25,162 bases of DNA from DASPLH01 sp035627675 (GTDB lineage: Bacteria > Acidobacteriota > Terriglobia > Terriglobales > Acidobacteriaceae). The notes under the pieces are model-generated. The model did not search any database, was not told the origin of the DNA, and was given only the letters and a program-made list of their open reading frames with translations. Every line of letters begins with the position of its first letter. The stretch's first letter is position 1. Of the stretch, positions 14,938 to 23,410 are shown in pieces. The stretch lies in the NCBI GenBank assembly GCA_035627675.1, contig DASPLH010000267.1, forward strand, positions 1-25,162, written 5' to 3'. A program made the position numbers and the translations under genes.

Positions 14938-15942
14938 GTGCCCCGATGGGTGGTCGGCGGCACCGAATCCGGTACCAACCTAATCGACGTCACAGGGGAG
15001 TCTGCTACGAACGCGCAGAGCACACCTTACAACCGTGCGCACCATCGGTTCGCAATTTTGACTGCCGGTTGCACGTTTCTGCTGATCATGGCCGGAGCGC
15101 TGGTCACCAGCAACGACGCGGGCCTGTCGGTCCCGGACTGGCCGACCTCGTTCGGCTCGATGTACCGCATCCCTCCGATGACCGGCGGCGTGCTGTTCGA
15201 ACACGGGCACCGCATGATTGCGCAGTTCATCGGATTGCTGACGATCATCCTCGCCGTGTGGACGCAAAAGGTGGATCGGCGTCCGTGGATGCGCATGCTC
15301 GGCTGGACGGCGCTGGGCACGGTGATCGCGCAGGGCATCCTCGGCGGACTCACGGTGCTCTTCTATCTGCCTCCTGCGATCTCCACGGCACACGCGACTT
15401 TGGCGCAAACGTTCTTCTGCATCCTGGTGGCGATGGCGCTCTTCACCGCACGCAATTGGGTCGAGTCGCTCCCTGAGCCGCTGGCGGACACGAGCCGTCC
15501 GCGAATTGCCACGCTCTCGACTCTGACCGTGGCGGCGGTCTGGTTGCAGCTCATCCTTGGCGCGGCGTTCCGCCACTCGGGGATGCGGCTGATCCCGCAC
15601 ATCATCGGGGCCGTGGTGGTGGTCGCGGTTGTTCACTGGGCCGCCATCCGGACACTGAAGCTCTACGGCGGCGTGGACCAACTGAAGAAGCCGGCCATCG
15701 CGCTGCTCGCCCTGCTGGGAGTGCAGGTGACGCTGGGCCTGGGCGCGTATCTGACCCGCGTGACCTTCCGCGAGGCCTCGATCGTGGAGCCGAGCCTGGC
15801 CATGGTGATCATCACGGTGGCACACGTCTCCGTGGGAGCGCTGCTGCTGGCCACCTCCGTCATCTTTGCCATCCAGGCACGCCGGTTGCTCGTCGTCTCC
15901 GAACCGGCCATGGCCCACAACCCGGGCAAGGCGACTGCATGA
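14938..15942 (+). CDS. ctaA: Heme A synthase CtaA (COX15-like)
   Basis: Eight-helix inner-membrane enzyme that oxidises heme O to heme A for cytochrome oxidase. It has 334 residues from GTG 14938; an in-frame stop at 14917 bounds it. The first ~35 residues are poorly conserved, so a later start is possible. The usual two four-helix halves are visible, with heme-ligand candidate histidines in FEHGHRM, STAHATL, RHSGMRLIPHIIG and TVAHVSVG. The substrate-side AGLSVPDWPTSFG motif is typical. It overlaps ctaB by four bases, so the two are translationally coupled. Confidence 0.9.
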   Translation: MPRWVVGGTESGTNLIDVTGESATNAQSTPYNRAHHRFAILTAGCTFLLIMAGALVTSNDAGLSVPDWPTSFGSMYRIPPMTGGVLFEHGHRMIAQFIGLLTIILAVWTQKVDRRPWMRMLGWTALGTVIAQGILGGLTVLFYLPPAISTAHATLAQTFFCILVAMALFTARNWVESLPEPLADTSRPRIATLSTLTVAAVWLQLILGAAFRHSGMRLIPHIIGAVVVVAVVHWAAIRTLKLYGGVDQLKKPAIALLALLGVQVTLGLGAYLTRVTFREASIVEPSLAMVIITVAHVSVGALLLATSVIFAIQARRLLVVSEPAMAHNPGKATA

Positions 15943-16871
15943 GTTCTGTCACCCAGCCGCTGGCCCTGCCTCGCACCGGAGCCGCCGCCCTGCTGCGCGA
16001 TTACGCGGAGCTGACGAAGTCGCGCGTCACGACGCTGATCATGATCACGGCGTGGTGCGGGTTCTACTTCGGCGCGCTGAAGACCGGTGTGTCATCCCTG
16101 TCGTGGACCCTGGTGCACGCGGTGATCGGCATCGGCATGGTTTCCGCCGGGTCGGCCGCAATGAACGAAGTGGTCGAGCGGGACACCGACGCGAAGATGC
16201 GCCGCACGGCGATCCGTCCGCTGGTCACGCACCACCTCGGAGTGGGCCACGCGACCGTCCTGTCGCTGGTTCTGATGCTCGGAGGCGCACTCTACCTCGT
16301 TGCTGCCGCCAACGTGCTGACGGCCGGTCTTGCGCTTCTGACCGCGGCGGTTTACCTGCTGGCATACACGCCCCTCAAGAAGGTTTCGCCGCTTTGCACG
16401 TTGGTTGGCGCGTTCCCGGGAGCGATGCCCGGAGTGCTGGGATGGACGGCCATACGCGGAAAGCTCGAGGTGGAAGCCTTCGTGCTGTTCGCCATCGTGT
16501 TCTTCTGGCAGTTTCCGCACTTCCATGCGATTGCCCTGCTGTATCGCGACGACTACGCGCGCGCGGGCATCCGCATGCTGCCCGTGGTCGAGCCGGATGG
16601 ACGCTCCACGGCGCGGGCGATCCTGCTGTACGGCGCTGCCCTGCTGCCCACTACGTTCTTCCCAACCCTGATGGGAATGGCCGGCCTGGTGTATCTCGTC
16701 GGTTCTGCCGCGCTGGGACTCGCGCTCTTCTACTTCTGCGCGCGCGTGTGGCGCGAGGACCTGCCGGTCTCGTCGCCCCAGGCCAAAGTGTTGGCCCGGC
16801 AGCTACTCAGGGCGACCGTGATCTATCTGCCTCTCCTGTTCGCTTTCCTGATGCTCAACAGCAAAGGCTAA
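15939..16871 (+). CDS. ctaB: Protoheme IX farnesyltransferase CtaB (heme O synthase)
   Basis: UbiA-family prenyltransferase of the inner membrane that adds a farnesyl group to heme B to give heme O. The 310-residue protein has about nine helices. The prenyl-diphosphate/Mg site is NEVVERDTDAKMRRTAIRPL, and the second loop has YTPLKKVSPLCTLVGAFPGAMP. The FFWQFPHFHAIALLYRDDYARAGIRMLPV stretch is characteristic of CtaB. It starts at an ATG inside the end of ctaA (ATGA overlap). An ABC transporter gene follows after 62 bases. Confidence 0.95.
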   Translation: MSSVTQPLALPRTGAAALLRDYAELTKSRVTTLIMITAWCGFYFGALKTGVSSLSWTLVHAVIGIGMVSAGSAAMNEVVERDTDAKMRRTAIRPLVTHHLGVGHATVLSLVLMLGGALYLVAAANVLTAGLALLTAAVYLLAYTPLKKVSPLCTLVGAFPGAMPGVLGWTAIRGKLEVEAFVLFAIVFFWQFPHFHAIALLYRDDYARAGIRMLPVVEPDGRSTARAILLYGAALLPTTFFPTLMGMAGLVYLVGSAALGLALFYFCARVWREDLPVSSPQAKVLARQLLRATVIYLPLLFAFLMLNSKG

Positions 16872-16921
16872 GCTGCGCGAGTTAACCACCAGCCGGCCAT
16901 ATTTGGCCCTCAACATTCTTA

Positions 16922-16927
16922 TAGAAT
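16922..16927 (+). promoter_or_regulatory. Possible -10 box (TAGAAT) just before the ABC ATPase start
   Basis: CTTATAGAAT ends six bases before GTG 16934, so a transcript would begin at or next to the start codon. A small inverted repeat, GGCCA-TATT-TGGCC, lies at 16895-16908. No clear -35 and no Shine-Dalgarno are seen. Confidence 0.35.
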
Positions 16928-16933
16928 TGACGA

Positions 16934-17965
16934 GTGACGACCCGCACTCCTGTTTCTGCGCCTGAGACGTCCCGAGAGAGCGCCAGCGGCGAATCTTCCG
17001 CCATCGTTCGGGTGGAAAACCTGCGCCACCTGTATGGCGACCGCGCCGCCCTCGATGGAGTGTCGTTCGATGTGCGCACGGCCGAGATTTTCGGGCTGCT
17101 CGGCCCGAACGGCAGCGGAAAGACTACGATGTTCCGCATCCTGTCCACGCTCATGCTGCCGACCGGCGGCCGTGCGGTGATCAACGGGTGCGATGTCGCG
17201 GGCGATCCGGACGGCGTGCGGCGACAGATCGGGGTGGTCTTCCAGGCTCCGTCCATCGACGTGAAGCTCTCGGCGGAAGAGAACCTGATCCACGTGGCTC
17301 ATCTGTACGGGCTGAGCGGCAGTGCCATGAGGCAGCGCGTCGAGGAGATGCTGCGCAGAGTGGCCCTGCTGGATCGCCGCAGGGACCTGGCCGAGAAATA
17401 CTCGGGGGGCATGCAGCGCCGTCTCGAACTCGCGAAGGGCCTGCTGCACCGGCCTGCGGTCCTGTTGCTCGACGAGCCAACGACGGGACTCGACCCCGGC
17501 GCGCGCATCGATCTCTGGCGCTATCTGCAAGCGCTCCGCGATCAGGAGGGCGTAACGATCATCGTCACCACGCACCTGATGGAAGAAGCCGAGAAGTGCG
17601 ACCGCCTGGCGATCCTGAGCCATGGCAAGCTGGTCGCGCTGGGCAGCCCCTCGGAGTTGAAGTCGGAAATCGGCGGCGACGTCATCGCGCTTGAAACCCG
17701 CGAGCCTGCGCGCCTCGCGCAAGCGATCCGCGATCGCTTCGCCATCGAACCTACGATCGTGGAAACGCAGGTGCGCGTCGAGCGTGAGCAGGGACACCGC
17801 TTCGTCACCGAGATCGTCGAGGCCTTCCCCGGCCAGATCGAGGCCATCTCGATCAGCAAGCCGACGCTGGAAGACGTGTTCATACACCGCACGGGACATC
17901 GGTTCTGGAACGAAGATCTGCAATCGCAGTCGGAGCGCGCTTCCGGCGGGAAGAAGAGACACTGA
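16934..17965 (+). CDS. ABC transporter ATP-binding protein (DrrA/NosF-like)
   Basis: A 343-residue ATPase subunit of an ABC-2 type exporter. An N-terminal serine/proline-rich extension of about 22 residues precedes the nucleotide-binding domain. Walker A is GPNGSGKT (57-64), Q-loop Q104, signature YSGGMQ (156-161), Walker B LLLDEP (D180, E181) and switch H214. The C-terminal ~110 residues form a DrrA-type extension that ends in a charged tail. GTG 16934 is the first start in frame. It overlaps the permease gene by one base. Its position behind ctaB suggests a role in cytochrome oxidase or heme handling, but the substrate is not known. Confidence 0.9.
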   Translation: MTTRTPVSAPETSRESASGESSAIVRVENLRHLYGDRAALDGVSFDVRTAEIFGLLGPNGSGKTTMFRILSTLMLPTGGRAVINGCDVAGDPDGVRRQIGVVFQAPSIDVKLSAEENLIHVAHLYGLSGSAMRQRVEEMLRRVALLDRRRDLAEKYSGGMQRRLELAKGLLHRPAVLLLDEPTTGLDPGARIDLWRYLQALRDQEGVTIIVTTHLMEEAEKCDRLAILSHGKLVALGSPSELKSEIGGDVIALETREPARLAQAIRDRFAIEPTIVETQVRVEREQGHRFVTEIVEAFPGQIEAISISKPTLEDVFIHRTGHRFWNEDLQSQSERASGGKKRH

Positions 17966-18801
17966 TGGCTACTCAGGTCACCACAGTTCCAGTTCCGCGA
18001 TCCCCGCGCGCGCGGTTTTCGCTACTGCCGGCCGTCTCGCTCTGGCGGCGAGAGGTCGTTCGCTTCTACCGCAACATCAGCCGCGTTGTCGGTGTGATCG
18101 CTTCTCCGCTGCTCTTCTGGATCGTGATGGGCTCGGGCTTCGGAACGTCGTTCCGCAACGCCGCCGCCGGCAGCGCCGGAGACCAGCACTATCTCGATTT
18201 CTTCTTCCCCGGCTCGCTGATCATGATTGTGCTGTTCACGTCGATCTTCGCGATGATGTCGCTGATCGAGGACCGTAACGAAGGCTTCCTGCTGTCAGTA
18301 CTGGTCGCCCCGGTGCACCGCTCGGTCATCGTGCTCGGGAAGGTGTTGGGCGGCACAACCCTGGCGACCTTGCAGGGACTGATGTTCCTTGTGCTTGCGC
18401 CGCTGCTCGGCATTCACTTCGGAGCCGTACAGTTCCTGCTCGTGCTGCTGGATATCTTCCTGGTCGCATTTTCGCTGACGGCACTGGGCTTCATCATCGC
18501 GTGGCCCATGGACTCGACGCAGGGCTTCCACGCGATCATCAACCTGTTCCTGATCCCGCTATGGCTGCTGTCCGGAGCGCTGTTCCCGCTGAGCGGAGCT
18601 TCGATCTGGGTGCGCGCGCTGATGAGGGTCAACCCGCTGACGTACGGCACAGAGGCTCTCCGTGGATTGATGTTCCCGGCGACGGCCTCACCCGAGTTCC
18701 CGCTGGCGCAGTGTTTCCTGGTGCTGGGAATGTTCACGGCAGTGATGTTCACCCTGGCATTCGTGGTCGCCAATCGACGAACTACGAAGCCCGCAGCATA
18801 G
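17965..18801 (+). CDS. ABC-2 type transporter permease
   Basis: A 278-residue membrane permease that partners the ATPase encoded just upstream; the stop and start share one base (TGATG). Six hydrophobic segments are visible at about 42-60, 78-97, 120-145, 148-170, 185-205 and 252-272. The conserved ABC-2 features are the EDRNEGFLLSVLVAPVHRS stretch after helix 2 and the NPLTYGTEALRGL segment before the last helix. It probably exports or flips a small hydrophobic compound or moves an ion; nothing in it identifies the substrate. Confidence 0.88.
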   Translation: MATQVTTVPVPRSPRARFSLLPAVSLWRREVVRFYRNISRVVGVIASPLLFWIVMGSGFGTSFRNAAAGSAGDQHYLDFFFPGSLIMIVLFTSIFAMMSLIEDRNEGFLLSVLVAPVHRSVIVLGKVLGGTTLATLQGLMFLVLAPLLGIHFGAVQFLLVLLDIFLVAFSLTALGFIIAWPMDSTQGFHAIINLFLIPLWLLSGALFPLSGASIWVRALMRVNPLTYGTEALRGLMFPATASPEFPLAQCFLVLGMFTAVMFTLAFVVANRRTTKPAA

Positions 18802-18810
18802 GAACGGCGG

Positions 18811-18845
18811 CCAACCACAGAGAGCACCGAGAACGCAGAGGAATA
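18811..18845. repeat. Half-copy of a CCACAGAG-type intergenic repeat
   Basis: The sequence CAACCACAGAGAGCACCGAG, continuing AACGCAGAGG, resembles one arm of the AAAGGACACAAGG-like repeats also seen at 595-647. The second arm is missing. A short tandem TTTGCAA (near 18891-18905 region) follows. This 103-base gap has no other clear feature. Confidence 0.35.
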
Positions 18846-18904
18846 CCAGAGGCGTCGTCCAATTCGGCGCGAACCCAACGATTTGCAATTTGCAATCTTC
18901 GATT

Positions 18905-19330
18905 ATGGATACACTCTCGTACCTTCCGGCAGTCAATGCGGCGTTGAACGGAACCAGTGCCCTGCTGTTGGTGGTTGGACAGCGGCTGATCAAGCGTGGG
19001 CGCATCGAGGCGCACAAGCGCACGATGATTGCCGCGATCGTTTGCTCCGCGCTGTTTCTGATTTCGTATCTCTACTATCACGCCCAGGTCGGCAGCGTGC
19101 GCTTCCAGGGACAGGGATGGTCGCGTCCCGTGTACTTCACAATCCTGCTGACGCACACGGTGCTGGCCGCCGTGATCGTGCCGATGGTCCTCGTGACCTT
19201 GTATCGTGGGCTGAAGCGCATGGACGTGCGGCACAAGGCCATCGCGCGCCTCACGTTCCCGCTTTGGGTGTACGTGTCGATCACAGGCGTAGCGATCTAC
19301 GCCATGCTCTACCATTTCTTCAGGGCCTGA
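18905..19330 (+). CDS. DUF420 domain membrane protein (YozB-like)
   Basis: A 141-residue protein with four hydrophobic helices (about 5-24, 38-57, 75-98 and 112-135) that fits the DUF420 family. Conserved histidines lie in AHKRTM, YHAQVG, THTVLA, RHKAIARLTFPLWVYVSITG and YHFF. Such proteins are repeatedly found with cytochrome oxidase and heme A genes and are thought to help assemble the oxidase; the exact role is unknown. ATG 18905 was chosen because the conserved start MDTLSYLPAVNA begins there. It ends the plus-strand cluster that starts at ctaA. Confidence 0.85.
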   Translation: MDTLSYLPAVNAALNGTSALLLVVGQRLIKRGRIEAHKRTMIAAIVCSALFLISYLYYHAQVGSVRFQGQGWSRPVYFTILLTHTVLAAVIVPMVLVTLYRGLKRMDVRHKAIARLTFPLWVYVSITGVAIYAMLYHFFRA

Positions 19331-19340
19331 CGCGAAGCTA

Positions 19341-19363
19341 ATGTGGGGAGTCTATCCCCACAT
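19341..19363. terminator. Perfect hairpin between convergent genes, possible two-way terminator
   Basis: ATGTGGGGA (19341-19349) pairs perfectly with TCCCCACAT (19355-19363) around GTCTA. It lies 10 bases after the DUF420 stop and 40 bases after the minus-strand receptor stop. There is no T-run on either side, so it may act with Rho or as a 3'-end stabiliser. Confidence 0.45.
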
Positions 19364-19402
19364 CAGCTCTGCCCGCGGCTCCGCAATGTCAGGCGACCCA
19401 GC

Positions 19403-22400
19403 TCAGAACGTGAACTTCGCGGCGATCTGAATGTTCCGCGGTCCTCCGCCGCCGAGGAACGGATTGCCTGTCCCAACATCCGGCGTTGCGGTGATGGGGA
19501 GGAAGCCCGTTCCGGTCATGCGATCGCCGTGGATCTCCGAACCGTTGCTGAGGAAGTCCACGCCGAAGTTCGGCAGCAGCGGATTCGAGAAGTTCGGGTG
19601 GTTCAGGATGTTGAAGAAGTCCACGCGCAGTTGCATGGAGAGCCGCTCCGTCAGCTTCGTGTTCTTGGCGACGGAGAGGTCCCAGTTGGTGTAATCCGGC
19701 CCGCGGAAGGCATTGCGGCCGAGGTTCCCGAAATGCTGCGTTCCGGGAACGCAGTCCCCCGCCAGGCTGTCCCACGTACAAGGCACGGCAAAAGCGGCGA
19801 GGTTCAGAAAGCGGTCGGGAGTGCGCGTACCGGCCCAGGGGTCGCCGATCAGGTCGGGGCGACCGAAGAATTCGCCACTGCCGTTGAAGTCACCCTCGAA
19901 CAGGTAGTTCACGTTCACGGGCTGTCCGGTGGAAAGCGTGAACACGCCGTTGATCATCCAGCCGGAGACAAGCCGCGAACCCGCGAACGGCAACTCGTAG
20001 GTCCAGTACCACTGCACCCTGTGGCGCGTGTCGAAATTCGAGCTGGCGCGTTCGCGTCCGGTATCGAAGCTGTTGTCCGGCTGCGAGGCATTGGGCACGT
20101 AATCCTGCCCATCGCTGGCGTTATCGATCGAGTGCGCCCACGTGTAGTTGAAGGTCGAGTTCAGCCCGTGGAAGCCCGCCAGCCGCAGGCTTGTCTGTAG
20201 CGAGTTGTAGTTCGAATTCGCCGTGGACTCGAACTGGTTCACGTACACAAACGCCGGGAACGCCACCGTGCCATCCGGTCGCACCTGGTTGATGTCGCGG
20301 TAGCGGAACAGCTTGCGTCCCGCCGAGCCGACATACCCGATCTGCAGGGCGACACCGCGGGCCAGCTCGTGCTGGACGTTCAGGTTGTAATTCTGAACGT
20401 AGGGAGTCCGCAGCCGCTGGTCAACCGTGAAGACGTCCGACGCAGAGTAGCCGGTGAATACCTGCGTGGCCGGTGTGATCGGATTCGCGCTGAAGACGAA
20501 GCCGACCTCCGAGCCGGGGACGCCGTTATACGCAGGCCCCGGATTGAAGGTGTTGAACGGCAGTTGTCCGACGAAGAAATCCTGCGAGAAGGAGTCGTAA
20601 AACAAACCCCACCCGGCCCGCAGGACGCTCCGCCCTGTTCCGAACATATCCCAGGCCAAGCCCAGGCGCGGAGCGAAGTTGTTCCAGTCGCGGGGATACA
20701 GCCGTTCGAGTCCATTGGTGCCGACCCGCACAAGAGTTCCGCTGTCGTCCAGGATGCTGAACCGGTCCAGCGCCTCACTGATCACGCCAAGATAGTCATA
20801 TCGCAATCCATAGTTCAAGGTCAGCCGCGGGAACACACGGAAGTTGTCCTGGATGTAGAAACTGTGGTTGTTCTGGTGAGTCACGCGGTGTGAATCGCCG
20901 GTCGCGGAGCGGCTCGAGCCGGTCGGGATGCCCATCAGGAAGTTGTCCAGCGCGCTGAAGGCCGGTGTCGTGCCGGACGCTTCCGTTGCGTCAAAGCCCA
21001 GCCTGCCGCGATAGCCGGCGTCGAAGAATCCATTCACCGTCGTGCGCCGGTACTCGTATCCCCACTTCCAAGCGTGCTTGCCGGCGTTGTACGAGAGGTT
21101 GGTGAAGAACTGCGAATTCGTGTCCACGCGCCCGCGTGGCACGCTCGGAGTTGCCCCAAACGAGTTGTAGCCCGCGATGCTCACCAGCGGCAGCGCGAAG
21201 TCGCGCGGGTTCGCATCCGGCGGCAGAGTGTTCAATCCGATCGTGCGCGGGTCAAAACCGCGATCTTCCGGGAAGAACGTCTCATCGAAGCGGTTGTAGC
21301 CGCCGCGAAATTCCAGCACGAGTTGGTTGGTCAGCAGCTTCACGTACGACAGCGAGGCAATGTTGACCCGCGTCGGAGTCACCGTGTTGTAGCCCGGAGC
21401 GCTGTTGCCGCCACCGACGAGTCCCAGCGGGAAGCTCTGATCGCTGTCTCCGAAGAAGTACCGGACCGTGAGCAGGTCGTGGCGTTCGTGTCCGCCAAGG
21501 TGCTGGTCGAGTTTGGCGACCACGCTGTCCGCCCGGTTGCGGAAGGGCGTGCTGAACTGGACATTCCCATCCGACGCCGGCAGCGCGATGCCCCACGGGT
21601 TGCGGTTGAGCAGCGCCTGGATGACCGGGTTGATGGCGCCGATGCGCGTGAGCGAGTCGGCAATCTCCGCCTGGGTGGGAACCATGCCGGGGGTCGGCAG
21701 ACTGCCGTACTCGCGCTGCCCTTCGTAGGCCGCGAACCAGAACGTGCGGTCTTTCACCAGCGGGCCGCCGAACGACCCGCCAAACTGGTTGTTGTGAAAC
21801 TTGTTTCGGGGCTGGTCTGCGGTGTTGAAGTAGTTGCGCGCATCGAGCGCATTGTTACGGAAGAACTCGTAGAGCGATCCGTGAATCTCATTCGTGCCGG
21901 ACTTGGTCACGAGGTTCACGATGGCGCCGGAGTTGCGTCCGTACTGCGCATCGACGTTCGACAGCACGGGAATTTCCGCAAGCGCATCCACGGGAAGAAC
22001 GGTGGCCGGAGTTCCAAAGACTCCCGCTTCATTGATGGACGGCAGGTTGCGGTAGCCGTCATTCATGTCCGTTCCGTCGAGCAGGTAGTTGTTGGACCGC
22101 CCGCGGTTTCCGTTCATGCTGAACAGGCCGAACGACCCGGGTGAGTCGGTCGATCCCACGGGATCGCCAGTCGCGCCAGGCACGAGCACGAGCAGCTTCG
22201 TGAAGTCGCGTCCGTTCACGGGCATTTCCGCTACCCGCTTCTCGTCGATCGTTCCTCCGACGGTCGTGTTCGTACTCTCGACGATGGGGATGTCGGCCGT
22301 TACCTCGACGGTTTCCTTGACCTGTCCGGGCGACAGTTGCAGGTCCAGGCGCTTGAACGCGCTGACGTCCACAGACACTCCGCGGGCGAGGCGGGTCTGA

Positions 22401-22648
22401 AAGCCTTCCTTCGAGACGGACACGTTGTAGGTGCCGAGCGGCAACTCGGCGACGGAATAGTTCCCTGCCGAATCGCTGGTCAGCACGCGAGTAAGCCCGG
22501 TCTGTACGCCGGTGATGGTGATCTGTGCGTTCGGGACCGCAGCGCCACTGGCGTCGGTTACAGTTCCCTGAATGCCTCCGCGAAACGTTTGTGCCGCGAC
22601 GAACACCTGTGTCGCGAACAGAAAGACGACAACCCACCGCATTCGCAT
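19403..22648 (-). CDS. Oar-like TonB-dependent receptor with carboxypeptidase regulatory-like domain
   Basis: Outer-membrane protein of 1081 residues. A signal peptide (MRMRWVVVFLFATQVFVAAQ) is followed by a CarbopepD_reg-like beta-sandwich (about 24-105; GTVTDASGAAVPNAQITITG), a plug-like region (about 115-270; MPVNGRDFTKLLVLVPG) and a long beta-barrel ending in the terminal phenylalanine typical of outer-membrane proteins (KFTF). This is the Oar/SusC-related type that is heavily expanded in Acidobacteriota. Start ATG 22648 is supported by a strong GGAGGAGG six bases upstream; the longer open frame to 22726 is rejected. No SusD, TonB or polysaccharide-degrading gene is beside it, so the ligand is unknown. 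Confidence 0.92.
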   Translation of the reverse strand: MRMRWVVVFLFATQVFVAAQTFRGGIQGTVTDASGAAVPNAQITITGVQTGLTRVLTSDSAGNYSVAELPLGTYNVSVSKEGFQTRLARGVSVDVSAFKRLDLQLSPGQVKETVEVTADIPIVESTNTTVGGTIDEKRVAEMPVNGRDFTKLLVLVPGATGDPVGSTDSPGSFGLFSMNGNRGRSNNYLLDGTDMNDGYRNLPSINEAGVFGTPATVLPVDALAEIPVLSNVDAQYGRNSGAIVNLVTKSGTNEIHGSLYEFFRNNALDARNYFNTADQPRNKFHNNQFGGSFGGPLVKDRTFWFAAYEGQREYGSLPTPGMVPTQAEIADSLTRIGAINPVIQALLNRNPWGIALPASDGNVQFSTPFRNRADSVVAKLDQHLGGHERHDLLTVRYFFGDSDQSFPLGLVGGGNSAPGYNTVTPTRVNIASLSYVKLLTNQLVLEFRGGYNRFDETFFPEDRGFDPRTIGLNTLPPDANPRDFALPLVSIAGYNSFGATPSVPRGRVDTNSQFFTNLSYNAGKHAWKWGYEYRRTTVNGFFDAGYRGRLGFDATEASGTTPAFSALDNFLMGIPTGSSRSATGDSHRVTHQNNHSFYIQDNFRVFPRLTLNYGLRYDYLGVISEALDRFSILDDSGTLVRVGTNGLERLYPRDWNNFAPRLGLAWDMFGTGRSVLRAGWGLFYDSFSQDFFVGQLPFNTFNPGPAYNGVPGSEVGFVFSANPITPATQVFTGYSASDVFTVDQRLRTPYVQNYNLNVQHELARGVALQIGYVGSAGRKLFRYRDINQVRPDGTVAFPAFVYVNQFESTANSNYNSLQTSLRLAGFHGLNSTFNYTWAHSIDNASDGQDYVPNASQPDNSFDTGRERASSNFDTRHRVQWYWTYELPFAGSRLVSGWMINGVFTLSTGQPVNVNYLFEGDFNGSGEFFGRPDLIGDPWAGTRTPDRFLNLAAFAVPCTWDSLAGDCVPGTQHFGNLGRNAFRGPDYTNWDLSVAKNTKLTERLSMQLRVDFFNILNHPNFSNPLLPNFGVDFLSNGSEIHGDRMTGTGFLPITATPDVGTGNPFLGGGGPRNIQIAAKFTF

Positions 22649-22653
22649 AGCCC

Positions 22654-22660
22654 CTCCTCC
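22654..22660 (-). promoter_or_regulatory. Strong ribosome binding site for the TonB-dependent receptor
   Basis: On the minus strand GGAGGAG (within GGGAGGAGGGGC) lies about six bases before ATG 22648. It is the best Shine-Dalgarno in the window and sets the start of the receptor. Confidence 0.75.
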
Positions 22661-22721
22661 CAAGAGCGGAAATGAGAACCGGAAAGTTAGGATCCAGGGG
22701 CTCGAACGATTTTGGGGCGCA

Positions 22722-22727
22722 ATCATA
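22722..22727 (-). promoter_or_regulatory. Possible -10 box (TATGAT) for the TonB-dependent receptor
   Basis: On the minus strand TATGAT lies 73 bases before ATG 22648, with a weak TTTCAG at the -35 position (plus-strand 22745-22750, 17-base spacer). It faces away from the ssb promoter region. Confidence 0.3.
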
Positions 22728-22784
22728 CCCTCAAAGCACGGGAACTGAAAGCTGAAGTAGTCCCCGCCGGATTGCGTGCCGCTG

Positions 22785-22790
22785 TATACT
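22785..22790 (+). promoter_or_regulatory. Likely -10 box (TATACT) for ssb
   Basis: GTATACT is a close match to the -10 consensus, 81 bases before the ssb ATG. No clear -35. The predicted leader is about 75 bases. Confidence 0.35.
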
Positions 22791-22871
22791 ACCCATCGGT
22801 TTCAGCGACCTACACAATGGGCGGGTGCGTGTTATCGTCGTTTGACACGAAACCAGCAGACAGAGGCACTC

Positions 22872-23354
22872 ATGGCGAAGAGCGTTAACAAAGTCATTCT
22901 TGTCGGGAATCTCGGTAAAGACCCGGAAATCAAGTACACCCCGCAGGGCACCGCGGTGGCAAAAATCACGGTCGCTACGTCGAGTTCCTATAAGGACAAG
23001 ACCAGCGGCGAGTGGCAGGAGACGACCGAGTGGCACAACGTCGTGCTCTGGCAGCGCCTGGCGGAGATCGCCGGCGAGTACCTGAAAAAGGGCAACAAGG
23101 TTTACATCGAGGGTCGCCTGCAAACGCGCTCGTGGGACGACAAGCAAACCGGCCAGAAGAAGTACATGACCGAAGTCGTCGCCAATGAACTCGTGCTGAT
23201 GGGCGGAGGCGAACGCGGCGCCGGCGGCGGCGGAGGCTTCCAGAAACGCGCAAGCGGCGGCAATGACTTCGACCAGAGCGGCCCGTCACAAGACTTCGAC
23301 TCGGCCCCCGCAGGACGCGGAACCGAAATCACGGACGACGATATTCCGTTCTAG
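22872..23354 (+). CDS. ssb: Single-stranded DNA-binding protein SSB
   Basis: A 160-residue protein that coats single-stranded DNA in replication, recombination and repair. The OB fold covers about residues 1-110 (KVILVGNLGKDPEIKYTPQG; TEWHNVVLWQRLAEIAGEYLKKG; VYIEGRLQTRSWDD). A Gly-rich linker follows (GGGERGAGGGGGF), and the acidic tip DDDIPF is the classic partner-binding tail. ATG 22872 matches the conserved MAKSVNKVILVGN start, with a GAGG about six bases upstream; the open frame that extends to 22776 is not coding. It is the last chromosomal housekeeping gene before the mobile-element-like DNA. Confidence 0.96.
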   Translation: MAKSVNKVILVGNLGKDPEIKYTPQGTAVAKITVATSSSYKDKTSGEWQETTEWHNVVLWQRLAEIAGEYLKKGNKVYIEGRLQTRSWDDKQTGQKKYMTEVVANELVLMGGGERGAGGGGGFQKRASGGNDFDQSGPSQDFDSAPAGRGTEITDDDIPF

Positions 23355-23410
23355 TTTTGACCTCTATTGTCGATGTAAACACGTCATCGATAACAGTCGT
23401 CGTCGGAGCT

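Noticed and set aside
19403..22648. A polysaccharide utilisation locus around the TonB-dependent receptor
   Set aside because: No SusD-like protein, glycoside hydrolase or sensor is next to the receptor; its neighbours are DUF420 and ssb.
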